The notes below the pieces were generated by a model, which saw nothing but the letters and a program-made list of their open reading frames with translations, made no database searches and was not told where the DNA came from. Source: Clostridiales bacterium (GTDB lineage: Bacteria > Bacillota > Clostridia > Oscillospirales > Acutalibacteraceae). Taken from it: a DNA stretch of 16,757 bases. Positions within the stretch are counted from its first letter, which is position 1. Each line of letters starts with the position of its first letter. The stretch spans positions 1 to 16,757 of the forward strand of contig JAAVHU010000005.1 of assembly GCA_014799585.1 (NCBI GenBank), in the 5' to 3' direction. The translations under genes were made by a program, and so were the position numbers. Positions 1 through 8,108 of the stretch are shown here, one piece after another.

Positions 1-1344
1 GCGGTTGTAAAAGCATTTGCAGAAGGCGTTGAAGCAGCATACAAGGCTGTTATGAAGCCAACTGAGGGAACAATTTTAACCGTTATCCGTATGGCTTCAG
101 AGGCTGCAAGCGAAGCTGTTAAAACAGATGACAATCCGATGCATATTGCAAAAACTGCTCTTATTGCCGCAAAAGAAGCTCTTGCCAAAACACCTGAACA
201 GCTTCCTGTTTTAAAGAAAGCAGGCGTTGTTGACGCAGGCGGACAGGGACTGGTGCTTATCCTTGAGGGCTTTGAAAGCGTATTTGATCATTCAGCAATT
301 GTGCAGGCAATTGAGGGAAGCTCTGTTACCCCTGTTGCCACACCAAGCAAAAGCACTGTTGCTGCTGCATCTGATGATATCGAATTCGGCTATTGCTCTG
401 AATTCCTGATTGAAAAGGCAAACGATGCTAAAGAACAGGATCCATTAAAGCTTCGTGCATTTCTTGAATCAATCGGAGACTGTGTTGTTGTAGTTGATGA
501 TAATGATATTATAAAGGTTCACGTTCATTCCAATCAGCCCGGCAATGTTATTCAGGCTGCACTTAAATATGGTCAGCTTATCAATATTAAAATAGACAAT
601 ATGCGTTATCAGCACAGAAATGCTGATGAAGGTGTTAAGGAAGGTGAAGAGCCTGTTCTTCCGCCTGCTGATCCTACAAACGACTACGGCTTTGTTGCAG
701 TTTGTGCAGGTGACGGACTTACGGAGCTTTTCAAAGACATCGGCGCAGATATAGTTGTAAGCGGCGGACAGACAATGAATCCATCCACAGATGATATTCT
801 TAACGCAATCAATGCAACGCCTGCTAAAACAGTTTTCGTTCTTCCAAACAATAAAAATATTATTATGGCTGCCGAGCAGGCTATTCCGCTTGCAGAGGGC
901 AGAGAGGTAAGAGTGCTTCAAACGAAAACAGTGCCGCAGGGTATTTCAGCAATGCTGATGTTTGATGAATTCGACGATGCTGACACAAACCAGATGAATA
1001 TGATGGAAGCTGCTGAAAATGTTTCAACTGCTCAGGTTACCTTTGCTGCAAGAGACAGTGAGGTTGACGGAAAGCCGATTGAACAGGGCGAGATTATGGG
1101 TCTTTGCAACGGCAAAATCAAATTTATAGGCAAAGATATTGCAGACATTGCATTCAAATCTGCAGATAAAATATTCAAGAAAAACCAAAGCAGCCTTATA
1201 ACGATAATTTACGGCGAGGAAGCAACTGAGGAAATGGCTTCTGAGGTTGAAGCAAAGCTTCGCAATAAATACGGTGATGAGGTTGAAATCAATATCGTTA
1301 ACGGCGGTCAGCCGATTTACTATTTCATAATTTCAGTGGAGTAA
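1..1344 (+). CDS. fakA: Fatty-acid kinase ATP-binding subunit FakA (YloV/DhaL-type), 5' truncated
   Basis: The reading frame is open from base 1, so the gene is cut by the window edge. 447 residues are visible, against about 550 for the family, so roughly 100 N-terminal residues are missing. The first visible part (AFAEGVEAAYKAV, then KPTEGTIL) is the back half of the DAK2/DhaL ATP-binding domain. A middle domain follows with GYCSEF and HVHSNQPG; in characterised FakA proteins a Cys and two His at these places bind zinc. The rest is the DegV-like C-terminal domain with SGGQTMNPS and VLPNNKN. Known role of the family: with an acyl-binding FakB (DegV) protein, it phosphorylates exogenous fatty acids for phospholipid synthesis. 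No fakB is in the window. It is followed two bases later by recG, an order close to the Bacillus yloV-recG region. The ATG at 52 is internal, not the true start. Confidence 0.93.
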   Translation, partial: AVVKAFAEGVEAAYKAVMKPTEGTILTVIRMASEAASEAVKTDDNPMHIAKTALIAAKEALAKTPEQLPVLKKAGVVDAGGQGLVLILEGFESVFDHSAIVQAIEGSSVTPVATPSKSTVAAASDDIEFGYCSEFLIEKANDAKEQDPLKLRAFLESIGDCVVVVDDNDIIKVHVHSNQPGNVIQAALKYGQLINIKIDNMRYQHRNADEGVKEGEEPVLPPADPTNDYGFVAVCAGDGLTELFKDIGADIVVSGGQTMNPSTDDILNAINATPAKTVFVLPNNKNIIMAAEQAIPLAEGREVRVLQTKTVPQGISAMLMFDEFDDADTNQMNMMEAAENVSTAQVTFAARDSEVDGKPIEQGEIMGLCNGKIKFIGKDIADIAFKSADKIFKKNQSSLITIIYGEEATEEMASEVEAKLRNKYGDEVEINIVNGGQPIYYFIISVE

Positions 1345-1346
1345 AA

Positions 1347-3374
1347 ATGATTAACCTTAACAGCGATATAAAATATATCAAAGGTGTTGGAGAAAAAAGA
1401 GCCGAGCTTTTTAATAAGCTCGGCATTTCTTGCGTTCGTGAACTTATTCATTTTTATCCGAGAAAGTATCAGGACTGGTCTGCGGAAATGACAGTTAAGG
1501 ATTGCCAAAGCGGTGAAAACGCCTGCATAAAAGCAACCCTAATGACAGCCGTTAAAGAACATATGATCAGAAAGGGCTTAACACTGTTTAAATGCGATTT
1601 TACAGACGGAGAAACCATAATCCACGTCACGATTTTCAACAACAAATATCTTGCTAAATCTCTGCGTCAATATAATGACTACATACTTTACGGAAAAATC
1701 GAAAAAACATTAACAGCCGCAAATATGAATTCCCCAAGCATTGAAAAAGCAGAACTGAATATCGGCATTCACCCTATCTATTCTGCAACAGAAAAGCTTG
1801 GTTCAAAAGCAATAAGCAAGGTTATGAAAACAGCTCTTGGTGAGCTGCCGCCATTTGAAGAAACGCTGAACACGGATTTCCGCCTGAAATACAGGCTTGT
1901 TTCTCTTGATTTTGCGATCAGACAAATTCATTTCCCCGATAGCGAAGAAAACCTTGAAAAGGCAAGATACCGCCTGATTTTTGAAGAGCTTTTAACGCTT
2001 CAGCTTGGTTTATTAAAACTTAAGGGCAACAGAAAAGCAGAAACCCTACTGAACATAAAAAAGGATTACACAAACGAATTTTTCAGCCTTTTGCCATTTG
2101 AACCCACTAATGCACAAAAGAACGCTGTTTCAGATTGTATAAAAGATATGAGCGGAAAGTTCGCAATGAACAGACTTGTTCAGGGTGATGTAGGAAGCGG
2201 TAAAACAGCCGTTGCCGCAGGTGTTTTATACACTGCAATAAAAAACGGATTTCAGGGAGCTTTAATGGCACCAACAGAAATCCTTGCTGTTCAGCATATG
2301 GAAACGATGAGCAAAATGCTTGAAAAAACGGGAATTACTGTTGATTTGCTTACAGGCAGCACGCCTGCAAAAGAAAAGCGAAAAATCAAAGAACGCCTTA
2401 TCAACGGCGAAACTGACCTTGTTATCGGCACACACGCTTTGATTCAAAATGATGTTGAATTCCAAAATCTTGGAATCGTTATAACAGACGAACAGCATCG
2501 TTTTGGTGTTAACCAACGTGCAAACCTTGCGATGAAGGGCAATGATGTTCACACGCTTGTTATGAGTGCCACCCCTATTCCAAGAACACTTGCACTTATG
2601 ATTTACGGTGATCTTGATATATCCATTCTTGATGAATTGCCCGCAGGCAGGCAGACCATACGAACAGATGTTGTTGACTCCCGCTACCACAAGCGAATCT
2701 ATGAATTCATCAAAAAAGCAATTGCCCGAGGTGAGCAAGCATATATTGTATGCCCGCTTGTTGAAGAGGGAGAGAGTGATTTAAAGCCTGCAACGCAATA
2801 TGCCGAAATGCTTTCCGAAACAGTCTTTAAAGGATACAATATGGGGCTTTTGCACGGCAAAATGAAAGCCAAAGATAAAGAAAGAGTTATGAACGCTTTT
2901 TCAGACGGTGATGTTAAAATCCTTGTTTCCACCACGGTTATCGAGGTTGGAGTTGACGTTCCGAATGCAACAGTTATGGTTATTGAAAATGCAGAACGTT
3001 TTGGATTATCACAGCTTCATCAGTTAAGAGGGCGAGTTGGACGAAGCTCATCACAATCCTACTGCATCCTTGTTTCAGACAGCAAAGGTGAAACAGCACA
3101 AAGCCGACTTGCCATTATGAAAAACAATTCAGACGGTTTTAAAATTGCAGACGAGGATTTAAAGCAACGAGGGCCAGGCGATTTCTTTGGCAACAGACAG
3201 CACGGACTGCCCGATTTAAAAATTGCCGATATGCTTTCAAATACAGAAACGCTTGCCCTGTGCAGACAGGCAGCAGACGAGATTTTGGAAAAAGACTATA
3301 ATCTTGATTTGCCCGAAAACAAAGCACTTGCAAATGCAATTTCAGATATGTTCAGAAATTCAGTTGCGAATTAG
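1347..3374 (+). CDS. recG: ATP-dependent DNA helicase RecG
   Basis: The 675-residue protein has normal family length. An N-terminal wedge/OB domain (about residues 55-150) is followed by superfamily 2 helicase motifs: Walker A GDVGSGKTA near residue 280, motif II DEQH (ITDEQHRFGV) near 380, motif III SATPIPRTLAL near 410, and motif VI QLRGRVGRS in the second RecA fold. The C-terminal part contains the family sequence GPGDFFGNRQHGLPDL. RecG reverses stalled replication forks and branch-migrates Holliday junctions. The ATG start lies two bases after the fakA stop. Its Shine-Dalgarno GTGGAG overlaps the last fakA codons, so the two genes are almost surely co-transcribed and translationally coupled. 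A perfect 9-bp inverted repeat lies inside codons 19-26. Confidence 0.97.
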   Translation: MINLNSDIKYIKGVGEKRAELFNKLGISCVRELIHFYPRKYQDWSAEMTVKDCQSGENACIKATLMTAVKEHMIRKGLTLFKCDFTDGETIIHVTIFNNKYLAKSLRQYNDYILYGKIEKTLTAANMNSPSIEKAELNIGIHPIYSATEKLGSKAISKVMKTALGELPPFEETLNTDFRLKYRLVSLDFAIRQIHFPDSEENLEKARYRLIFEELLTLQLGLLKLKGNRKAETLLNIKKDYTNEFFSLLPFEPTNAQKNAVSDCIKDMSGKFAMNRLVQGDVGSGKTAVAAGVLYTAIKNGFQGALMAPTEILAVQHMETMSKMLEKTGITVDLLTGSTPAKEKRKIKERLINGETDLVIGTHALIQNDVEFQNLGIVITDEQHRFGVNQRANLAMKGNDVHTLVMSATPIPRTLALMIYGDLDISILDELPAGRQTIRTDVVDSRYHKRIYEFIKKAIARGEQAYIVCPLVEEGESDLKPATQYAEMLSETVFKGYNMGLLHGKMKAKDKERVMNAFSDGDVKILVSTTVIEVGVDVPNATVMVIENAERFGLSQLHQLRGRVGRSSSQSYCILVSDSKGETAQSRLAIMKNNSDGFKIADEDLKQRGPGDFFGNRQHGLPDLKIADMLSNTETLALCRQAADEILEKDYNLDLPENKALANAISDMFRNSVAN

Positions 3375-3391
3375 AAAAATATAACAACAAA

Positions 3392-3423
3392 AAAAGCTCT
3401 CTTATAAAAGAGAGCTTTTCTTA
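3392..3423. terminator. Bidirectional intrinsic terminator between recG and the PASTA pseudokinase gene
   Basis: Perfect 12-bp arms at 3392-3403 and 3408-3419 (AAAAGCTCTCTT / AAGAGAGCTTTT) flank a 4-base loop. T-rich sequence flanks the stem on each strand. It sits between convergent gene ends, 17 bases after the recG stop and just after the end of the - strand gene, so it can serve both. Confidence 0.9.
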
Positions 3424-5064
3424 TTATTCAGTTTCAGTTTCAGGTTCGGTTACTTCTTCACCGTAAACCTGAATGATAACCTCATCACCTTTTGCAACCT
3501 TTTCGCCTGCTGCAGGTGCCATACCGTTTCTTTGACGAACGGTATTCGGTGTATCATTATCATCATTATAAATCGTTACAACATTAACCTTAAGACCTTC
3601 ATCCTCAAGGATTTTTACAGCGTCATCCTTTGATTTACCGCCAACATCAGAAACATCTACCATTTCAATGCCTTTACTAACGGTAAGAACAATGGCTGTT
3701 CCGCTATCTACCTCTGAACCTGCTGAAACGCTCTGTTCAAAAACTACACCCTCATCAGCATCCTTTGAAAACTCACTTTTGAAAGTAATCTTGAACTGCG
3801 TATTCCACAATGCCTGATTTTTAATATCACTTTCCGTATATCCCGCTTTGCAGAAATCAGGAACAGTTATCTTCGCAATATTTTCAACAGGAGGTGCTGT
3901 GGTTTCAGGGTTGTCATTTCCGCCTTTCGTAAAATGAACCGCACAGAAAACGGCAGCAGCAAGAACAACAACAGAAACGGCAACAGCAATAATTGTTTTC
4001 ATTTGTTTTTTGCTGTCTTTTTTATTGATAACATCTGCTTCCTCATCCGGTTCTTCCACCTTAGGAGAAGCAGAGGTTGCATTAACAGCATTTGCAACAA
4101 CAGACGGAGCAGCAGAAAGAAGCTCTCGGAAATCATCAACACTCTGAATTCTGTTTTCAGGATAAATCTGAAGACCGCCGCCAAGCGCTCTGATTACGTG
4201 AGCAGGGATTTTTTCTGCAATACTGTTTGGTATCATCAGCTTATCATTAACAGCTCTTGCGGGAGCTTCGGGCGGATTTGTACCAACCAAAGCACGATAA
4301 ATGCAAGCAGAAAAAGCATATATATCTGTTGCAGGGCATACCCTGTGGCTGTTATCATACTGCTCTAAAGCAGAATATCCTGCAACAGGCTTAAAGCCAA
4401 GCCCGTTTGACACATCATTGCATTCACCGATACAAAAACCTGCAAGGCGAACCTTACCGTCCCTGCAAAGAACAAGGTTATCCGGATTGATTGCACCGTG
4501 AACAATTCCATTTTCGTGAAGGGCTTCAACCGTTGTAAGAATAGGCATAAACATCAATCTTGCCTTATCCCACAAAATATTATTATCTGTATTTCTGATA
4601 AGGAAATCACGAAGAGAAACACTATCCATCTTTTCGCAAACAGCATAAGCCGTTTCATTTTCTTCAAAAACATCAAGCACAGGAATAACGGCAGAAAGAG
4701 AATTAAGACCTTTAAGCGTTTTCCAAAGCTTTTTGTAAGACTCCTTATAGCCTGCAAAATTCTTTCTATATCTTTCTCTTACGTGAACATCATGATTTCC
4801 TTCAAGTCGGTTGCAGATTCCCCTTGGCAGAAATTCACGAATGGTTACAACCGCATTACGCTCTGTATCATAACCTATATAAACAACAGAATCATTTTCA
4901 ATTGAAATTACATTGCCTGCTATATAACGCTTAGCAAGAATTGTGCGGCGTGGAAGAAAAATCGTATCCGTAACAGAATCATTATCAAATCCGCAATTTC
5001 TGCAAATACATCCAGCAGTTAACGGCTCAAAACAGTTCATACATAAATTATCAGTGTATCCCAT
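3424..5064 (-). CDS. Membrane-anchored zinc-ribbon/pseudokinase protein with two PASTA repeats
   Basis: I place the start at the ATG at 5064 (546 residues), because GGAGG lies 5 bases upstream. A TTG at 5076 would put that Shine-Dalgarno inside the gene. Layout: an N-terminal zinc ribbon, CxxC...CxCxxC (Cys 8, 11, 19, 21, 24); a kinase-like domain at about 47-316; one transmembrane helix at about 355-378; two PASTA-like repeats at about 400-465 and 468-534; an acidic tail. The fold resembles Ser/Thr kinases of the PknB/PrkC type, but the catalytic residues are replaced. The glycine loop is absent, the VAIK lysine is Arg76 (VTIREF), HRD is HGA (Ala191, in HGAINPDN) and DFG is GFC (Gly209). PASTA repeats outside the cell bind muropeptides or lipid II in known kinases. 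Catalytic death is my inference; a scaffold or sensor role is possible. Confidence 0.85.
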   Translation of the reverse strand: MGYTDNLCMNCFEPLTAGCICRNCGFDNDSVTDTIFLPRRTILAKRYIAGNVISIENDSVVYIGYDTERNAVVTIREFLPRGICNRLEGNHDVHVRERYRKNFAGYKESYKKLWKTLKGLNSLSAVIPVLDVFEENETAYAVCEKMDSVSLRDFLIRNTDNNILWDKARLMFMPILTTVEALHENGIVHGAINPDNLVLCRDGKVRLAGFCIGECNDVSNGLGFKPVAGYSALEQYDNSHRVCPATDIYAFSACIYRALVGTNPPEAPARAVNDKLMIPNSIAEKIPAHVIRALGGGLQIYPENRIQSVDDFRELLSAAPSVVANAVNATSASPKVEEPDEEADVINKKDSKKQMKTIIAVAVSVVVLAAAVFCAVHFTKGGNDNPETTAPPVENIAKITVPDFCKAGYTESDIKNQALWNTQFKITFKSEFSKDADEGVVFEQSVSAGSEVDSGTAIVLTVSKGIEMVDVSDVGGKSKDDAVKILEDEGLKVNVVTIYNDDNDTPNTVRQRNGMAPAAGEKVAKGDEVIIQVYGEEVTEPETETE

Positions 5065-5099
5065 TTTTTCCTCCAATTAAATAATATATTAGTATTCAT

Positions 5100-5128
5100 A
5101 GTTTATCAATCCAGCGTGCATTTGTCAA
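5100..5128 (-). promoter_or_regulatory. Promoter of the PASTA pseudokinase gene
   Basis: On the - strand, TTGACA (5128-5123) and TAAACT (5105-5100) are separated by 17 bases. The expected start point is near 5093, giving a leader of about 30 bases with GGAGG just before the ATG at 5064. Confidence 0.7.
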
Positions 5129-5148
5129 GAAAAGTAAATCATACATTT

Positions 5149-5164
5149 ATTGATTTAAATCAAT
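5149..5164. promoter_or_regulatory. 16-bp perfect palindrome matching an FNR-type binding site
   Basis: The sequence ATTGATTTAAATCAAT is its own reverse complement and contains TTGAT-N4-ATCAA, the published FNR consensus. It overlaps the -35 element of the yhaM promoter, and its centre is about 28 bases before the predicted start point, a position that favours repression over activation. The match is seen directly. Binding by a Crp/Fnr-family regulator is inferred, and no such regulator is in the window. Confidence 0.5.
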
Positions 5165-5178
5165 TTATAGTATATAAT
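5150..5178 (+). promoter_or_regulatory. Promoter of the yhaM-prmA-hydrolase operon
   Basis: TTGATT (5150-5155), a 17-base spacer and a perfect TATAAT (5173-5178). The leader would be about 25 bases, ending in GAGGTG 5 bases before the yhaM ATG. The -35 element is covered by a palindrome (see the entry at 5149-5164). Confidence 0.72.
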
Positions 5179-5208
5179 TAAGCTGTATAATTATTATGAG
5201 GTGATATA

Positions 5209-6174
5209 ATGAATTTTAAAACCCTGCCGAATGGAATGTGTGACGGCTTTGTGATTTTAAAAAAATGCGATGTAAAAAATTCTAAAAACGGATCAGCTTA
5301 TCTTGATCTTATACTTGGAGATAAAGAGGGCGAAATCCCTGCCAAACTTTGGGATTATAAAGAAGACGGTTTATATGAAACTGAAATGATTGTTAAAGTA
5401 AGAGGAACGATTGAACAGTATAATGGAAAAGACCAGTTCAGAATTGCTCAGATACGCCCTGTTTCTTCCGCTGATGATTATAACATTGCAGATCTTGTGC
5501 CTGCAAGTGAGGTTGGCGGAGAGCAGATATTCAATATGCTTTTAAAACGTGTTAACGCTTTTAAAGATAACGATTTAAAAAGCATTGTGCTTTCCATTTT
5601 AGAAAGTAAAAAGGAACTGCTTGTAAGCTGCCCTGCTGCTTTCAGGCTTCATCACGCTATGGTTGGCGGATTAATGCTTCATACAATGTCTATCGTGCGA
5701 ATGGCAGAAGAAATTTGCAAAATTTATCCTAATATTGATAAAGAGCTTTTACTTTCAGGCGCAATTCTGCACGACACAGCAAAGACATGGGAATTTGAAC
5801 TCAGCAAAACAGGTCTTGTTAAGGGTTACAGCACTGAGGGAGAGCTTATCGGTCACCTTGTTAAAGGAGCAATGTATGTTGAAGAAACCGCAAAGCAGCT
5901 TGGAATAAAGAGCGAAAAGGTTGTGCTGCTTCAGCATATGATTTTAAGCCATCACGGTGTTCCTGAGTTTGGCTCACCTATCAGACCAATGTTTTTGGAA
6001 GCAGAAATTTTATCCTCTCTTGACTCGCTTGATGCAACCATATTTGAAATCAACAACGCAACAGGCAAGGTTAAGGCAGGAGAATTTACAGACAGACAGT
6101 GGGCGCTTGACAACAGAAAGCTTTATAACCACGGGCTTACAAATAACGAACACAAAGTAAATCTTGGAGAATAA
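5209..6174 (+). CDS. yhaM: 3'-5' exoribonuclease YhaM
   Basis: The 321 residues are close to the usual 314 of Bacillus YhaM. Residues 1 to about 90 form an OB nucleic-acid-binding fold (GFVILKKCDVKNSKNGSAYL... AKLWD). A metal-dependent HD domain follows from about 145, with His148/149 (LHHAMVGG), His158, the pair His188-Asp189 (LHDTAK) and His243/248/249 (HMILSHHG). YhaM trims the 3' ends of RNA in the cytoplasm and has also been reported to act on single-stranded DNA. The ATG is preceded by GAGGTG. It is the first gene of an apparent three-gene operon with prmA and a hydrolase; the prmA Shine-Dalgarno lies within its last codons. The HD-domain protein could be named differently (generic HD phosphohydrolase), but OB plus HD at this length fits YhaM well. 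Confidence 0.9.
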   Translation: MNFKTLPNGMCDGFVILKKCDVKNSKNGSAYLDLILGDKEGEIPAKLWDYKEDGLYETEMIVKVRGTIEQYNGKDQFRIAQIRPVSSADDYNIADLVPASEVGGEQIFNMLLKRVNAFKDNDLKSIVLSILESKKELLVSCPAAFRLHHAMVGGLMLHTMSIVRMAEEICKIYPNIDKELLLSGAILHDTAKTWEFELSKTGLVKGYSTEGELIGHLVKGAMYVEETAKQLGIKSEKVVLLQHMILSHHGVPEFGSPIRPMFLEAEILSSLDSLDATIFEINNATGKVKAGEFTDRQWALDNRKLYNHGLTNNEHKVNLGE

Positions 6175-6178
6175 ACAT

Positions 6179-7117
6179 ATGGAAAACGTTTTGGAAAGCT
6201 GGGCTGAAATAGCCATTACAGTTAAAACAGAAGATATTGAAACAGCAGGAAATATTGCAAACATGGTTGTTCCCTACGGAATTTACATAGAGGATTATTC
6301 TGCAATTGAAGAAGATGCGGCTGAAATTTCTCATTATGATTTTATTGACGAAAGCCTTCTGAACAAAGACAGAACAAAGGGCATAATCCATATTTACGTT
6401 AATCCTCACGAAAATCCGCTTGAAGCCGCTTCTTTTATAACAGAAAGGCTGAACAGCGAAAATATACAGCACGAAATCAAAATTGCAGACTGCCGAACGG
6501 AAGATTGGGTTAACAATTGGAAACAGTACTTCCACGCTATGCCTATTGGCGAAAAGTTGCTTATCCGCCCTCTTTGGGAGGAAGAGTATGACGCAGGCGG
6601 AAGAACTGTTTTGAACATTGAACCCGGACTTGCTTTTGGAACAGGAAGCCACCCAACAACAAAGCTCTGCTTGGAAACACTTGAAAAGTATATTGACGAA
6701 AATTCAACCGTGCTTGACATCGGATGCGGAAGCGGAATTTTATCCATAGCTTCTCTTTTACTTGGAGCAAAATCTGCTTTTTGCGTTGATATAGACAAGC
6801 TGGCAGTGAAAACAGCAATTGAAAACGCAAAGGAAAATGGATTTGAATCCCCTGTTTTTGACGCTGTTAACGGCAATCTTTCAGACAAGGTAAGCGGAAA
6901 ATACAATGTTATTGTTGCAAACATTGTTGCCGATATTATTATGCAGTTTAACGAGGAAGTGGGCAATTTTCTTGAGGACGGCGGCATATATATTACAGGC
7001 GGTATCATAGACATAAGAAAAGACGAGGTTGTGCATTCATTTGAGCAGAATGGATTTGAAATCCTTGCAAATTACGAAGAAAAGGGCTGGAACGTTTTTG
7101 TCTGCAAAAGGAGATAA
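6179..7117 (+). CDS. prmA: Ribosomal protein L11 methyltransferase PrmA
   Basis: I use the ATG at 6179 (312 residues), with GGAG 9 bases upstream and the family-typical opening ENVLESWAEIAI. A TTG at 6164 inside yhaM would add five residues and overlap that Shine-Dalgarno. The N-terminal L11-recognition domain covers about 1-100. The Rossmann methyltransferase domain has the family block FGTGSHPTTKL, the SAM loop LDIGCGSGILSIA, the acidic VDIDKLAVK, and VANIVADII in the NPPF-like position. PrmA trimethylates ribosomal protein L11. It is the second gene of the operon: its ATG is 4 bases past the yhaM stop, and the next gene starts 3 bases after its own stop. Confidence 0.94.
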   Translation: MENVLESWAEIAITVKTEDIETAGNIANMVVPYGIYIEDYSAIEEDAAEISHYDFIDESLLNKDRTKGIIHIYVNPHENPLEAASFITERLNSENIQHEIKIADCRTEDWVNNWKQYFHAMPIGEKLLIRPLWEEEYDAGGRTVLNIEPGLAFGTGSHPTTKLCLETLEKYIDENSTVLDIGCGSGILSIASLLLGAKSAFCVDIDKLAVKTAIENAKENGFESPVFDAVNGNLSDKVSGKYNVIVANIVADIIMQFNEEVGNFLEDGGIYITGGIIDIRKDEVVHSFEQNGFEILANYEEKGWNVFVCKRR

Positions 7118-7120
7118 AAG

Positions 7121-8092
7121 TTGATTAAATTATTAATTATTATCGGAATTGTATTAGCCGCTTTGATTTTACTGTTGTTTATCATCTGCGGATTTATTTA
7201 CAATCAAACTGTTTGGCGAAAAACCATTAAAATTCCCGAATTCATAACAAATATAGTTGCAGGAAATGATATGGCGCTTGATAACTATGAGGAAGATGCT
7301 CATAGAGCAGAAGCCGTACTCATTCCAAGAATTACAAGAATTGAGGAATACATTTCCGATAACGGCGAAAAGCTGATTGCAAGAATTATTGAACCCAAAC
7401 AAAGCAACGGCAGACTTATTTTGGCCTGCCACGGAGCAAGAAGCTGGGGTATCGGAGAATTCTGCTTTATCTCGGATTATTTCTACAACAATGGTTACAC
7501 CATTATTATGCCCGACCATAGAGGTTGTGGCGACAGTGACGGCAAATATATGGGCTACGGCACGCACGAATCCATAGATGCATATTACTGGGTGAATTAC
7601 GCAAAGCAGCATTATCCCGATTTGGATATTTTCCTTTTGGGTGTTTCCATGGGTGCAGCCACCGTGCTTATGATGAGCAAAAACGCAACGGATGATGCAA
7701 TTAAAGGTATTATAGCAGACTGCTCTTACACTTCACAATGGGATGAATTTTCATATCAGCTGAATACATCCTTTCATCTGCCGAACTTCCCCATTATGAA
7801 TATCTGCGATTTATACGGAAGAATGATTACGGGCTATTCCTTTAAGGATGCTTCCCCGTTAAACGCAGTTAAAGAAGCGAAAAAACCGATACTGTTTATT
7901 CACGGCGGTAAAGACGATTTCGTGCCGACCTATATGGAAAAAATTCTTTACGATGCCTGCTGCACAGAAAAGGAAATACTGGTTGTTGATAACGCAATCC
8001 ACGCACGAAGCTACTATACAGATCCAATAACATACCAAAAAGCAATTGAAAGCTTTATGGATAAATACAGTAAAACAAAAAGCAGAGTTTAA
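7121..8092 (+). CDS. Membrane-anchored alpha/beta hydrolase
   Basis: 323 residues starting with TTG. The choice is supported by AAGGAGA 6 bases upstream and by the tight junction to prmA. Residues 4-27 form a strongly hydrophobic helix (signal anchor). The hydrolase fold follows from about 95: the oxyanion region ACHGARSWG, the turn PDHRGCGDSDGKY, the nucleophile elbow LGVSMGAA with Ser176, the acid in HGGKDDFVP (Asp265 or 266) and the base His294 in NAIHARSYY. The triad is complete, so it is probably an active serine hydrolase. Similar proteins are annotated as BAAT/YqkD-like or cinnamoyl-ester hydrolases, but the substrate cannot be read from the sequence. Its link to yhaM and prmA looks like shared transcription, not shared function. 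A terminator overlaps its stop codon. Confidence 0.85.
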   Translation: MIKLLIIIGIVLAALILLLFIICGFIYNQTVWRKTIKIPEFITNIVAGNDMALDNYEEDAHRAEAVLIPRITRIEEYISDNGEKLIARIIEPKQSNGRLILACHGARSWGIGEFCFISDYFYNNGYTIIMPDHRGCGDSDGKYMGYGTHESIDAYYWVNYAKQHYPDLDIFLLGVSMGAATVLMMSKNATDDAIKGIIADCSYTSQWDEFSYQLNTSFHLPNFPIMNICDLYGRMITGYSFKDASPLNAVKEAKKPILFIHGGKDDFVPTYMEKILYDACCTEKEILVVDNAIHARSYYTDPITYQKAIESFMDKYSKTKSRV

Positions 8093-8108
8093 AACTCTGC
8101 TTTTTTTA
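8076..8108 (+). terminator. Terminator of the yhaM operon
   Basis: A GC core GCAGAG / CTCTGC (8082-8087 and 8095-8100) is extended by A/T pairs and followed by a run of eight T (8101-8107 plus flank). The stem includes the stop codon of the hydrolase gene. The reverse strand also has T-rich flanks, so it may also end the - strand gene that stops at 8106. Confidence 0.88.

Noticed and set aside
469..921. A 150-codon open frame on the - strand inside fakA
   Set aside because: It is antisense to clearly conserved FakA coding sequence; its Cys/Ile/Asn-rich composition is typical of a reverse-strand shadow.
5065..5076. TTG start for the PASTA pseudokinase
   Set aside because: The GGAGG Shine-Dalgarno would fall within the coding sequence; the ATG at 5064 has ideal spacing.
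6164..6178. TTG start for prmA
   Set aside because: It would lie inside yhaM and consume the GGAG that serves the ATG at 6179, where the family-typical N terminus begins.
6406..7014. A 202-codon open frame on the - strand inside prmA
   Set aside because: It is antisense to conserved PrmA motifs; the length reflects codon bias, not a gene.
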